A stretch of 64,000 nucleotides of DNA from positions 1,891,604-1,955,603 of the forward strand of contig NC_079914.1 in NCBI RefSeq assembly GCF_024868665.1, written 5' to 3'. This DNA comes from Triplophysa rosa. Its lineage: Eukaryota > Chordata > Actinopteri > Cypriniformes > Nemacheilidae. The position numbers and the translations under genes were made by a program. The notes beneath the pieces are model-generated. The model saw only the letters and a list, made by a program, of their open reading frames with translations. It had not been told where the DNA came from and searched no databases. This document shows positions 41,929-53,537 of the stretch, piece after piece. The first letter of the stretch is position 1, and every line of letters starts with the position of its first letter.

Positions 41929-42753
41929 ATGGCTTCTATTCCTAGTATTGTTACTTGCACTTCATGTCATATGTTTAGCTTAGCCTTCTCTGTCAGCGGC
42001 GAGGGTTTTACATGCGATAAATGCAGGGAAATAGTTAGGCTGACAGAGAAGATCTTAGAATTAGTGTCTCGCATCCAATCTTTATCTGAGGATAGTAAGA
42101 GTGTAAGGACCATAGAAAACACTTTGGATGCGAGCAACGTTAGTGAACACAGCTTGGTTCCGGTTGAAGATCCCCCGCAGCTGGGAAACTGAGATAGCAT
42201 TCAACAAAACATCATTCAACCTTTCGATTACAGTCTCGAACAGGTTTGCCCCGCTCAGTGACGCACCGACTGAGAAACCTGCTGAAAGTGGTAGTTATCG
42301 GTGATTCTATTGTTCTGAACTTTGGCACCAGCACCAGCCACCATAGTCAAATGTTTACCGGGAGCCAGAACGCCTGACATCAAGTCAAATTTAAATGTGC
42401 TGGCTAAGGCTAATCGTAAATTCAGTAAGATTGTTATTCACGTCGGCACAAATGATGTTCGACTCCGTCAATCGGAGATCACAAAAGATAACATTAAAGA
42501 GGTGTGTGAGCTCGCAAGCAAGATGTCAGACACTGTAATATTCTCTGGCCCACTCACTGATTATCGTGGTGATGAGATTTATAGCAGATTATCATCACTA
42601 AATGGCTGGTTGTCTGAGTGGTGCCTGCAGAATGATATAGTTTTTATAAATAACTGGAAGAGTTTTGAGGGCAGACCTGACCTGTTGAAACGAGATGGTC
42701 TCCATCTCTCCTGGGCTGGGGCTTCCCTCTTGTCTAGAAATATGACACAGTTT
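41929..42753 (+). pseudogene. L2 LINE ORF1, zinc-binding N-terminus and SGNH esterase
   Basis: The first frame (41929-42192) has CTSCHMF and FTCDKCREIVRLTEKI, a CX2C...CX2C cluster followed by a helical stretch. After a frame break VVIGDSIV at about 42294-42317 gives the GDS block, HVGTNDVR the GTND block and LLKRDGLHLSWAG the catalytic D/H block. ORF1 proteins of L2/CR1 elements combine these parts and are thought to act as RNA or membrane-associated chaperones. Stops between the two frames make this copy inactive. Confidence 0.85.
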
Positions 42754-42756
42754 TAA

Positions 42757-43307
42757 AGGGGACATATGACACGGCTAAAATGCATATTATCGTTTGTTTT
42801 AGATTTAATGCAATGTGTATTCACGATTGTAAGGTTAAAAACGCTGTATTTTCCACATACCGTGCATGTTTGTATCTCCTCTTTGCACCGCCTCTCTGAA
42901 ACGCGCAGATTGTTTACAAAGCCGTTGCTCTGAAAAGCGAGGTGTGCTATGATTGGCCAGTTAACCAGTGCGTAGTGATTGGTCGAATACTGCAAGTGTG
43001 TGACGGAAATGTAAAGCCTCTTACCATCACAGGTTCCAAAGCAATTGTGCTGACAGGTCCCCCCACCTTACTTGCGTATACATTTGGGCGGTCTTAGTCA
43101 AATCATACCACGAACTGACGTAGATTTGTTTGGGTGTGGTTACACGAGGTGTTTCAGGCAGGTCTGGGTGAGCGTTTGGGTTTAGATAGCATGCATGTTT
43201 TGTTCCGACACTTTAATATTTGCAATTTTACCTGTCTAATACATGCATGGGCAACTTATTACACACCAAAGATACAGAAAAACACGTATTCGCGCCATAT
43301 GACCCCT
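42757..43307. mobile_element. TTAA-flanked MITE in L2 ORF1
   Basis: Begins AGGGGACATATGACACG and ends CGCGCCATATGACCCCT, with TTAA on both sides (42753-42756 and 43308-43311). 551 bp, no coding. The TTAA target and AGGGG ends suggest a piggyBac- or Kolobok-related family. L2 sequence continues directly after it. Confidence 0.85.
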
Positions 43308-43824
43308 TTAATGCTAAAACTTGACTCACTGGGGCCCAGGTCAGGGAGCAGACAGAATTAACCAACTGTCTGCTTGCCGTCTCACGTCGCAGAATACACA
43401 AAATGCACAACATGTAATAATCCCTTCTCCCAAACATCATAAAATAGGGACTGTGTCTGTCCCCCGGATTAGCATACATAAAATAATGCGTAAACCTCTT
43501 AAAAGTAATTTACTAAACGTTAAACAAATCGTCGCTGTCGGGTGGAATCCTCATATCTCCAAAACCATTATTTTTCAGGAAATTAAAAAACTGCATATTT
43601 TTTGAGTTATTAAACATTGTATCGTTAAAGTTGGTATTATACCTTATATTGCTATCATATACTGTTGTGTACCAACATTAACACAACATTTCCCCAAAAC
43701 CATGTTTAATCGGAGATACAAGGATTATGACTTGGGAGCAGGGAGATACGAGATTACGCTGTCATTGATAAGAATGGTATGAACACAGACGTCGCTGCTG
43801 CCAGCAGTGTTCATCAAAGTCTGC

Positions 43825-44136
43825 AGTCGCGTTGAGCCTTTTGACAAGAGACGAGGCTTTAAAAGCTATTGAAAGCTAATGATTGTGGTTACATGCATCT
43901 TCCTAAACTCTATTTTAAACGTTAGAGCTATGAGTGATGCAGTACCAAAAAAAAACGTTAAACGGGCTGTATAATATAGGCGGAAATTAATCTGCACGCA
44001 AATAAAGTCGGCGGTCGCGTTGAGCCTCTTAACAAGAGAAAAGGCTTCAATAGTTAACCAAAGCTAACGACTACATACATCTTCCTAAACTCTATTTTAA
44101 AGGTTTAAGAACTATAAGTGATGTAATACAAAAAGC
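43825..44136. repeat. Diverged tandem duplication, unit about 184 bp
   Basis: GTCGCGTTGAGCC, ACATGCATCTTCCTAAACTC / ACATACATCTTCCTAAACTC and TATTTTAAACGTT / TATTTTAAAGGTT occur twice in the same order, 184 bases apart. Lies in the non-coding left part of the DDE-gene element. Confidence 0.75.
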
Positions 44137-44796
44137 AATGAGCTGACTAGGCTGTCTAATAGGCGGAAATGATCCGAATCTGCTCGCAAACTTACCTTCG
44201 TGGCTCACGGGCTTCCTTCTGCACCGAAGCATTACAGCTTTCGATTTTTAACAAAACAGGCCTACTCAAATGTATCTAACCTAACTATTTTCACTCGTTA
44301 TTGTCTAAAAAACAGACAGAGTTATCCAAAGATAGGCTTACTTGGCCAGTAGACAGCCCTTTTTTCTCCCATAAATAAATACCTTGCTTCTATATTTTGT
44401 ATTTTACATTCACAGTTCCAAGAGAGGCATAGTCTAGAAGTAGGCCTAACAGCTGAACTTAAAGTCAGTAAAATAATTATCAAAACAATAATTTAATGGT
44501 GGTATCCAAAACATTTAATTCAATTCAAGTATTATATTAGATACATTTTAAAACTTCAATGCACATGTATAATAAGCCTAGTAATAAGTAGATATTTAAA
44601 AAACATCAATAACTGATAACATAGTTTAACACAGATAAAATCATAGTTAAGGCTTGCTTTACTAAGCCCATTACTGAGTGTATTTGTGTTTGTGAGTAGG
44701 GTGAGCCCTTGTCTGTGTGTCAGTATCTGTGAGGCTCTGTGTGTGTTGTTACATTGCCATCATATTGACTGTGTTAATACTGCATCCTACATTAAG

Positions 44797-47226
44797 CTAG
44801 TGAAACAAATTGTCGTAAAAGCTGTGAAAGTCCTTTGGGATGACTTCCTTCAGGTCTTGGAGGTGTTTGAATTTCTGCTCTTTGATCTTCAGGCGGTCTG
44901 AATAGAGTGGGGTGACTGTGTGGCTGTCTGAGGTGGAGTTTCGGAGTTGGTGACTCGGATGTGGATTCCAGTCATCAGAGTGGTTGATTTTGAAGTCCAT
45001 CGTTCCATTGTTGTTGTACCTAATAGCACAAAATATAACACAACAACATAATCAGTGTAAGATTTCATAAAACAATATGCAACATCATAATGTCATGCAT
45101 ACAGTATATTGGTAAGACATAAGATTTACATTGGTAATTACCTGATGGCTCTGATATCATGGACAGTTGGGTCACCAGGCCTTACTCCAGGGCGCAGAGA
45201 CTTGCAGAGCCTTAGCTTGGTGAAGTCCTGGAAGAAGGTGTGGTCGATGTACTTGACTTCATATGGATGAGGCTTCACACGGGCCCTCTTCATCAGGTTA
45301 ACATACACCGCTGGGAGATACACATCCTGGTCCCTCAGACGCCTCTCGATGACGCTGTGAACGGAGTCGCATTCCATCTGAGTATGCCCTTTCTCAAGGT
45401 ATTTCTGAATGACGACTTTGTTTTTCTTCAAGGAGAACAGAAGAAGTGCATTGCTTAGAACTGCATTCCGGTTCTGATACCCGCAGCCATCACTCCACAG
45501 AATAAATGTGTCAGGCTCAGTGTGTGCAGAGAGGTAGTATGCAGAGAGGTAGTATCTGAGTATGCCCTTTCTCAAGGTACTTCTGAATGACGACTTTGTT
45601 TTTCTTCATGGAGAACAGAAGAAGTGCATTGCTTAGAACTGCATTCTGGTTCTGATACCCGCAGCCATCACTCCACAGAATAAATGTGTCAGGCTCAGTG
45701 TGTGCAGAGAGGTTGTCGACAATGCATGACGCAAACTCACTGGCAGACAGGGATCCCTCACCTTCATGCCAGACATAACATGTGGCACTGTGTGTCAGCA
45801 TGTTGTACAGGGTAAAATTGTGAACTGCAAGCTTTGTTTTGTAATACAATGCAGAGGCTTTTAGCTTTGGGCACAAAAGGAGGGCTTGTAAGTCCATACA
45901 TATGACCATGATGTTGTTGCTGGCCTTGCTTTTGTCGGGACAACTTTTCAGCGCGGGCCTCTTCTTTTTGAATGAGGTGGTGCTGGCACTCCTCATCAGG
46001 TAAGTTGCCGGTCTTGAAAGCACAACAGATGTTGCACTGGTCCTTTTTAGGGTGGTAAAGGCCTAGGTTGAGACGCTTGAACTCATCTGTGAACACTTGC
46101 CTTGACAAAGGTGTTACATTCTTCTCTGCTGCAGCGCGACAATACACTGCATACAGATCAGCCATCGACTCAAACACAGGTTCCAGATACTGTTTGGATG
46201 TTGTGGATCTGCAGTAGTGTGAGGGCATCTTTGGGAGGTCCTGCAAAAAGCTGCGAAGGAATTCATGGCCTGGCACTGAACGACGTGCGTTGCTGTGTGT
46301 TTGTCCCTCAGTGTCTGCTTGTGTGTGTCCTTCCTTTGCCCAGTTAAGGGCAGACCACTCGCCTATTCCTAGGGTAGACAAAAACATACCTTTGCAGACG
46401 CGTCTTCTCTGCCCGCTGACCCGTAAAAAAAAACTACAGGGAATTTGATCTTCGTGAATTTTCAGCCCCCCTTCTCCTTTGGACGGGGACCACATCAATT
46501 AGACCATTCACATACACCCTCTTCTCCTCCCAGGTCATATGTTGCCAAAAGTCATTGAAAATGTTATTCCTCTCAGGATTGCCGATTGCACTGCAGTGAT
46601 GTTTAGCTGACTTGGCACATGCTGCTGATGAACATCTAGGCCCCATAGCCCGTGGCTCCCTCATTATTTCCTTCTGCTTCTGTTTTCCAACGTATGACTT
46701 CCCAACCATTCTTCTTTTCTTGTTGATGACATTCTTCCAGGTGTTTTCAGCTCTCAGTCTTTTCCTTGGAGGTGCGTCTTCCTCAGCATCTGAGCACGAA
46801 TTCTATGCATCCAGGTCCTCTTCGCTTCCACCATGGAAAACTTCAAAATACACACACAAACCAAACGTGCATGAATGAGTTACATCTTTATAAACTGTCA
46901 ACAGTGAGGGCTATAGTTGAAGGGGTAACACTTTATAATAACGTTACGTATACGTTATTAGTTAATGATGAACTAATATGAATTTCTTTTAACAAATGTC
47001 TATTGTTGTGAAATCCATCTGCATGAAAGTCATCCATTTTGGCATGTGAAATCATTAATATCTCTCAGAAATTCACTCTACCAGCATGCACCACTGTATC
47101 CTCCACCACTGTTGCTTCCTCTCTCTCTACACTCTCTCCGTCAGAGCTCTCACTCTCAATTAGGGCCCTTGCCTGATCGTATGGCACATTGACCATCTGA
47201 CAGAGTTCCTTTAAGGACACAGACAT
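44797..47226 (-). pseudogene. Spliced DDE-like (transposase-like) gene, unnamed family
   Basis: Exon 1 is 47226-47082 (MSVSLKELCQMVNVPYDQAR, acidic). It splices in frame (GT at 47081, AG before 46840) to a large exon 46840-45142 with a basic region, LPKMPSHYCRSTTSKQYLEP, NLGLYHPKKDQCNICCAFKT, VICMDLQALLLCPK, FILWSDGCGYQNRNAVLSN and KGHTQMECDSVHSVIERRL. The last exon, 45019-44797, continues in frame (YNNNGTMDFKINHSDDW to the stop). D in MDLQ, D in SDGCGYQN and the acidic residues of GHTQMECDS could be a DDE/D triad. The pattern matches a widespread family of uncharacterised animal proteins. A TAG stop near 46800, a frameshift near 46465 and a 178-bp duplication disable it. Confidence 0.72.
45378..45733. 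repeat. Tandem duplication of 178 bp inside the DDE-like gene
   Basis: CTGAGTATGCCCTTTCTCAA starts both copies (45378 and 45556), and the two units differ at few positions (for example GGTATTTC / GGTACTTC, CATTCCGG / CATTCTGG). 178 is not a multiple of three, so it shifts the frame and repeats the SDGCGYQN block. Confidence 0.92.
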
Positions 47227-47782
47227 GGTTGCTGCAAAAAATAAAATGAATAAAGGTCAAATAATTGTTTCCCCAAGTTATACGGCATGTTTACGTTACG
47301 TATGATAACGAGGCAAGAAGCCAGTTAGCTTGCTTAAAGTAATGAACATGACGGCAAAGGCAGGTACTTGTTGAACATGACGGCATGCCTTGACATTGTA
47401 AGCTACAATCTTATCTGCAATGTACAGGGTTTAGTCCGCATTGCAGTGGATTGTCTTGCGCTAATTTCCGATCCTCAGACGAGCGCCAGAACTAGCGGGG
47501 GTCAATTTTTTTTTTTTCTTTAAGCCCCACGAAAATCACGTTCGCTATCTCACCAAACATGATGACAAAACCAATGCATAGTGGCTAACTAAGTCAATGG
47601 CAGGCAATTTTGTGCTTTAAATTCATTATCAGAAACAAAACCTTTGAAGATTTTAATCAACAAGATAGCTAACATCAAATGCTAGACCTAGCAGAAAGAA
47701 AAATCTAGCATCCTCAGAAACGATACATTACACCTTAGCACTACCATTACTTAAAGATCGAGATAAAACTGTTATATATATT

Positions 47783-48082
47783 TGTAGCGAGGAAGGCGGG
47801 GCGAGAGCCGTGGGGCGGGTAAGGCGGGGCCGGCGGCGTAAGTGGCAACGAGTGTCAGCTGTGCGACCGCCGGTCCCCGCATGCCTCATGGGGGAGCTCG
47901 GGAGCATAAGAGGATGAGCGACCGGACCATCGAGAGAGAGGACCCGGGCCCGGAAACAGTTAAGTTTGTTTATGTTCGTGTGCCTTTTATTTGTTGGATT
48001 ATTGTTTATTTATTTTGATTAAAGTTTTGTGAATGATGCCGGTTCCCGCCTCCTTCCTTCCCTTCTATTGAACTTTATTACA
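47783..48082 (+). repeat. Solo LTR with exact 5-bp target duplication, family X copy 1
   Basis: TGTAGCGAGGAAGG at the start, TTGAACTTTATTACA at the end, ATATT on both sides (47778-47782 and 48083-48087). Shares CGGGCCCGGA, GTTTATTTATTTTGA and CCTCCTTCC with LTRs at 55209 and 57712. No internal region; formed by LTR-LTR recombination. Confidence 0.9.
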
Positions 48083-48356
48083 ATATTATATAAACTGTTA
48101 TTATATAATTAATATAACTGAATCATGAATAACCAGTGTTTTGAGGACATTTACCTCAGAGGACGTGTTGCTCGACGAGGATTCGTTGCGACTTTCAATC
48201 AGGAGACGTAATGCCGAGAGACTCCCGCGGAGTGAAGAAGAGGTGGAGTTATGAGACTTCTCAGACAGTTGAAGTGTCCAATGGAGTTAAGACATTTGCT
48301 CTCAAGTTATTTTCAACACTTTAGATTGCTTAATAATTTGTAAAAATATTATAATT

Positions 48357-48614
48357 GGCCTAATGGTTAGAGAGTCGGACTCGTGACCAGAAGGTTGCCG
48401 GTTCGATTCCCAGGGCCGGCGGGTAACGACTGAGGTGCCCTTGAGCAAGGCACCTTACCCCTATTTGCTCCCCGGGCGCTGCAGTGATAGCTGCCCACTG
48501 CTCCGGGTGTACGTGTGTACTTGCTGTGCGTGTGTTCACTACTCTCTGGATGGGTTAAATGCAGAGGTCACATTTCAGGTATGGGTCACCATATCTGACT
48601 AATCGGTCACTTTC
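48357..48614 (+). mobile_element. tRNA-derived SINE, copy 2, with full central segment
   Basis: Same family as 4731-4957. Box A-like GGCCTAATGGTTAG, box B GGTTCGATTCC at 48400-48410. It includes the central ACTGAGGTGCCCTTGAGCAA segment missing from copy 1. The 5' few bases are lost. It abuts L2 ORF2 sequence directly on its 3' side. Confidence 0.83.
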
Positions 48615-48615
48615 T

Positions 48616-51600
48616 AATACAGATAATTAACTGTTACGACTCAGATTGCTAAATATTAGATCTCTCGCTAATAAAGCACTTTTTGTTAACGATATGATAA
48701 AAGATCATAAAATAGACATGCTCTGTTTGACAGAAACATGGCTAAAACCAGATGATTATATTACTTTAAATGAATCTGTCCCCCAAGATTATTATTATAA
48801 ACATGAGCCTCGTCTAAAAGGCAGAGGGGGAGGTGTCGCTGCACTATACAATAACTCTTTTAGCATTTCCCAGAAGTCTAACTCTAAATACAATTCTTTT
48901 GAAGTCATGGTACTTCATGTTTCAACACGTAATACTAAGGATAAAACATTTTTAAAATTTATTCTGGCTGTTGTATATAGGCCTCCAGGGCACCTCACAG
49001 ATTTTATTAAAGAATTTTATATATGACGATATAGATGCTTTAGGAATGGCTTTCAAAAACACTCTTAACTCCATGGGCGTTAGACAGCATGTGTCAGGAC
49101 CCACTCACCTTCGTAATCATACTTTAGATTTAATACTGTCTTACGGTCAGAGATGGCAAAAGTACACACATCCTTTACTTAAGTAGAAGTACAGATACTC
49201 ATGTTTAAAAGTACTCAAGTAAAAGTTGAAGTACTGACTAAACTTGTTTACTCAAGTAAAAGTATAAAGTATGGGCTCTAAAATGTACTTAAGTAAAAAG
49301 TAGCCAATACTACTACCTGTTTTAGAGTCACGCTCGTACCTCACAACTGAACTACCATTATGTAGAACACAAGCATAAAAAAGACTGATGGAATAAATCT
49401 ATTTGCCACTACCTAGGTAGTGGAAAAAACACAAATTTATAATACAATTATGATGTAAGATAAGCGTGTAAAGGAGAAGCGTATTGATAATAATTGTGAC
49501 AGAATTCCCTTTGTCTCAAGTTCTCATCCATAATTTTAGCTATTCTTTGTGTTGCCTTCAGCCTTGGTCTGTGGCAGCTTCTTAGACTACTAGCCTATGT
49601 CTGCGATGCATAATAGCCAGGAAATGACTGTTTGGTACTGTGATTGTCAAAACATTTTATAACAGAATTTCACTGCTTTCAATTTTAGATTAACTGTCCC
49701 TTTAAATTTTAAGCACAGACCATTCATGGACATATCATTATACAAAGGTTGTAGACACTTGGGAGATCTTGTCAAAAAGAGAAAACTGAGAAATAAAGAG
49801 ATAATTAATTAGGCAAGTCAATTTACTTGGTAACCATTACTGTTTTTCTCGATTGGTTAAACACATTTCTTGAAATTATGCCTCGCTTTAAAATATTAAA
49901 TGTTTAGCCTCTTACATTGTACGTTACACTCGTTCAACATTAAAACTGATGTCAGTGTTGCTAGATTAGGTGGATGATTTCCAGCCCAAAGGCTCACTAA
50001 AACCTACTCACTCCAACAAAAACCAGCCCAAAATTTTAACTTCCAAAATAATGTGATAGTATTTTATTGCAATGTCAATCAACGTTGATAAGGATCGTTT
50101 TTTATTTCCTTATAATTTTAATCATGACAAGATGAAAAAATATAATAAAAATCAGGAAAATAGATCAAACAGATCAAACAAGGCAAATGCATTAAGAAAA
50201 TTAGAAAATAAGACTAATAGGATATGTCCAGAAACCACTTCAAATGGCAATCAGGAAATTAGCGCATTTTTGTGCAAAAGTGCCCACTATAATTAGTTCA
50301 TCGAAAGCAACGCAATGAGCAGGTATTTTTCACTCGTTCATGAACTTAACGCACACACCACGATAGCAAAAAACATGCAATTCATACATACTAATGAACA
50401 ACAGCAACAATAATGCGCTTACCTTAACGAGCTGCTTTAACTTCTGACAGAGCTACAGTACATCTTTCGTGAAGTATATGTTTGTAGAACATGCGAATAG
50501 CTAAATAGCTAAATTACATATTTAAAATCTGGTCCTTTCGCGCTAAAAAACCCTACCATTCACGAGTCACCACATGATGCAGAATATCACGCTCGAGATC
50601 TGAGAACAGTTACTCCGTCTTCTTTGATTTTATTGGTCACCGCTTTGCTCTGTAAACAGTAACTCCCGCCTTCTTACATTTGATTGGCTAGTGGCCACCT
50701 CACACAGCGCTTCGGCTTTTAGGCAGACCTATCATTAGGTTGAAAAAGTCACGCAATGACAAGAAATAATATTGATTGTGCATCAAATACAGATTAAAAC
50801 TAAAGTAACGAGCCTGGTTTGAAAATGTAAGAAGTAGAAAGTACAGGTATTGCGTAAAAATGTAAGAAGTGAAAGTAAAAAGTAGTCAGAAAAATAAATA
50901 GTGGAGTAAAGTACTGATACTAGAAAAATCTACTTAAGTACAGTAACAAAGTATTTGTACTTCGTTACTTCCCATCTCTGCTTACGGTATAAATGTGGAC
51001 GGCGTTAAAATCCTTCATCAGAGTGAAGACATTTCAGATCATTATCTGGTATTATGTTTGCTTCACTGGCCTACGGCTGCAAATCAAACTTCTTGTTACA
51101 AATATGGGTTACCAAAGATGCGTTTCTCGATAATCTGCCTGAATTGTCTCAAATCTCTAGCATGAGTAATAACGTTGAAGATCTTGACATTACCATTTAA
51201 AAATGTAACTCCACCTTCTCAGAAACGCTAGACACAGTTGCTCCTCTGCGTTTAAAGAAGATTAAAAATGGCAGCCCAACCCCGTGGTATAATGAACACA
51301 CTCAGGCTCTAAAGATAGCGGCCCGAAAAATGGAGCGCAACTTTAAGAAAACTAAATTAGAGGTATTTCCTGCAGCATGGAAGGATAGTATTCGAAAATA
51401 CAGGAAAGCCCTAAAAACGTCTAGATCCGCCTACTTTTTATCACTAATAGAAGAAAACCAGCACAACCCTATGTTTTTATTTAACACAGTGGCTAAATTA
51501 ACAAAAAATAAATCGTCAGCGACTTCTGATTCTGGATATCAGCATAGCAGTGATGAATTTATTAACTACTTCACAAATAAAATTCAAGATATTTGAGAAA

Positions 51601-52565
51601 AAATTATAACAATGCAAACAGAAGTGAAACCCGCTGAACAAACTAACTACAGTGCCCCAATAAGAAATTGGAATTATTTTCTACCGTTGATCACGATGAA
51701 CTGTCTAAAATCATTAGATCATCTAAATCAACAACATGCATGCTAGACCCTATACCTACAAATCTACTGAAAGAGATGCTCCCAGAAATTATAGATCATC
51801 TTCTTAGCATTATTAACTCATCTCTGTGCCTAAAGCATATAAGGTGGCTGTTATAAGGCCCCTTGTCAAAAAAACTCGACCCTAGAGAACTAGGGAACTA
51901 CAGTCCTATATCGAATCTAACTTTCATATCTAAAGTTCTGGAAAAAGTAGTTTCAACTCGATTATGTTCCTTCCTCCAAAGGAATGACATCAATGAAGAT
52001 TTCCAGTCTGGATTTAGAGCATGTCACAGTACAGAGACTGCTTTGATCAGAGTTACAAATGATCTGCTATTGGCATCTGACCGAGGTTGTATCTCGTTAT
52101 TGGTGCTGCTAGACCTTAGTGCTGCATTCGACACCATTGACCACAGCACACTCCTACATAGACTCAAAAATTACGTTGGCATTAATGGAATAGCTTTGAA
52201 ATGGTTTAAATCTTATTTATCCGACCATTTTCAATTTGTAGCAATAAACAAGGAGGTGTCACGCAAATCGCAAGTCCAGTACGGTGTACCACAGGGCTCA
52301 GTCTTAGGGCCTCTGCTCTTTGCATTGTACATGCTACCTCTAGGAGATATAATAAAGCGACACAATATTTATTTATATTTCCTTGAAACCTCATGAAACA
52401 CAGCAGTTCCATCGAATAATGGAATGCATAGTCGATATGAAAAACTGGATGAGTAACAACTTTTTATTACTGAACTCAGACAAAACAGAAGTGTTACTTA
52501 TTGGACCGAAAACCACCATACGTAACAACCAAGAATACTGCTTAACTAATGACGGATGTTCCATA
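48616..52565 (+). pseudogene. L2 LINE ORF2, degenerate, interrupted by a hAT element
   Basis: Endonuclease blocks MLNIRSLANKALFVND, MLCLTETWLKPDDY and GGGVAALYNNS are clear; LVVGDFNIHVD is deleted at 49018. After the hAT element, RT blocks follow: [48 protein letters not shown]. The YADD box is missing: reading jumps at about 52365 from IKRH to sequence before KPHETQQFHRIM. Ends at the retroviral LTR. Confidence 0.88.
49148..50980. mobile_element. Non-autonomous hAT element with exact 8-bp target duplication
   Basis: Begins CAGAGATGGCAAAAGTAC and ends TTACTTCCCATCTCTG; CTTACGGT flanks both sides (49140-49147 and 50981-50988). Both ends are rich in AAGTA/TACTT strings. 1,833 bp with no transposase frame. 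L2 ORF2 sequence is continuous when the element is ignored. Confidence 0.93.
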
Positions 52566-53119
52566 TGATAGATCCAACTATAAGATATGGCTTGTAGATC
52601 TTTCTGATCATAAATTTAGAGTGCAGTTTCACTAGATCTCTCTCCGTCAGGAACTTATTAAACCTCGAAATATCAACTCCGTTGTGAGTCAATAGATACA
52701 GCGCTGAAGGGAAGAACAGCAGGCAGGAGACGAAGTGATGTTAAATAAACTGAAAAATTATTTATTGAATAATCTCAGTTGAGCTTTGATGCTCTGTCAA
52801 ACTTCGTCTGACTAAAACAGATTCAGTATGGGTTTTTAAACATTCAGGATTACAGTATCAAAACATTGTCTCATGGCGTTATTATGAACCTTGAGATAGA
52901 GACCATTGGAAACTCATATCAGCATAAGAGACAATACAACTCCCAATGAGGTTAAACAACAGGAAAGTAAAGAACAAAATAATACGAATAGAAGTTAATA
53001 ATAAAATAGATGAATGAATACATATGATAAGTGAATATTATAATGAATGAGATAAATGAAATAGAATAATAAAATGAAATAAAACAAGAAACAGTGTATG
53101 TTTCTATCCAGATCCATCA
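52566..53119 (-). repeat. 3' LTR of the endogenous retrovirus
   Basis: On the minus strand it starts TGATGGATCTGG and ends GATCTATCA. The polypurine tract AAGAGGGGGGAA lies just before it (53131-53120). An AATAAA for the minus strand is near 52760. 554 bp. The same end, TGATAGATCCAACTAT on the + strand, recurs at 57677, which identifies the other LTR. Confidence 0.85.
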
Positions 53120-53303
53120 TTCCCCCCTCTTAATCATATATGAAATAATTAGATTATGTATGATTATAAATCTAACTGATTAAAAGCAAGCAACCTGCAT
53201 AATCATAACAAACCAACAAAAAAATGTTTAGTTGATCCGACCATTCTTTTCCCTTCTCCGTGCCCTTTAAATGGACAGATCATTTTCTCTTTCATACCGC
53301 GTA

Positions 53304-53537
53304 CTAGCATGAGTAAAGGAGGTGTGTCTCAATGAGCTGTTGTCTGACCAGCATTGTACTTTTGGCAAAGCAAATAAACAACTTCAAATTAATGTACAAG
53401 AGCAAGATGATTAATACCCCTGACACTTCAATTGTTACAAATGCTTTCAAATGATTCCAGATTGGACCTAATATTGATCCGAACCATATATCCAATTCAG
53501 ATGAGAATATACCATGATCTTTGTTGATTTTAGCCAC
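53304..53537 (-). pseudogene. Retroviral env, transmembrane tail remnant
   Basis: Contains VAKINKDHG, then a tryptophan-bearing stretch (LDIWFGSILG) and a hydrophobic segment (VLIILLLYINLKLFI), the layout of the end of a retroviral transmembrane subunit. The surface subunit, the cleavage site and the fusion peptide are not found. An extra frame at 53832-53578 between it and integrase has no recognisable domain. Confidence 0.65.

Larger units (their letters stand above)
43530..48356 (-). mobile_element. DNA element with a spliced DDE-like gene, class unknown
   Basis: This block replaces L2 text between GTTAAACAAA (43529) and AATACAGATAATT (48616), about 20 bases apart in the intact L2, so it is inserted DNA. 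Left edge TCGTCGCTGTCGGGTGGAAT. A weak inverted partner, GGTGGAGTTATGAGACTTCT at 48243, may be the other end, but identity is low. It holds a minus-strand, intron-containing gene with RNase H-fold signs. A solo LTR and a SINE inserted near its right side. I cannot place it in a named superfamily. Confidence 0.6.
41572..52565 (+). mobile_element. L2-clade LINE, + strand, broken by several later insertions
   Basis: Pieces follow the L2 at 33921 in order: 5' UTR and ORF1 (41572-42756), ORF1-ORF2 spacer (43311-43529), ORF2 (48616-49147 and 50981-52565). They are separated by a TTAA MITE, a DDE-gene element with solo LTR and SINE, and a hAT element with exact target duplication. ORF2 stops at 52565, where a retroviral LTR begins; the LINE's 3' end is not in the window. 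The ORF2 pieces carry stops and a deletion near 49018, so it is older than the 33921 copy. Confidence 0.88.

Noticed and set aside
44797..47226. Domesticated host gene
   Set aside because: The in-frame stop, frameshift and frame-breaking duplication argue against a maintained function; the block is an insertion within an L2.
48243..48275. Definite terminal inverted repeat of the DDE-gene element
   Set aside because: The match to the left edge at 43533 is weak and gapped, and no target duplication was found; kept only as a possibility.
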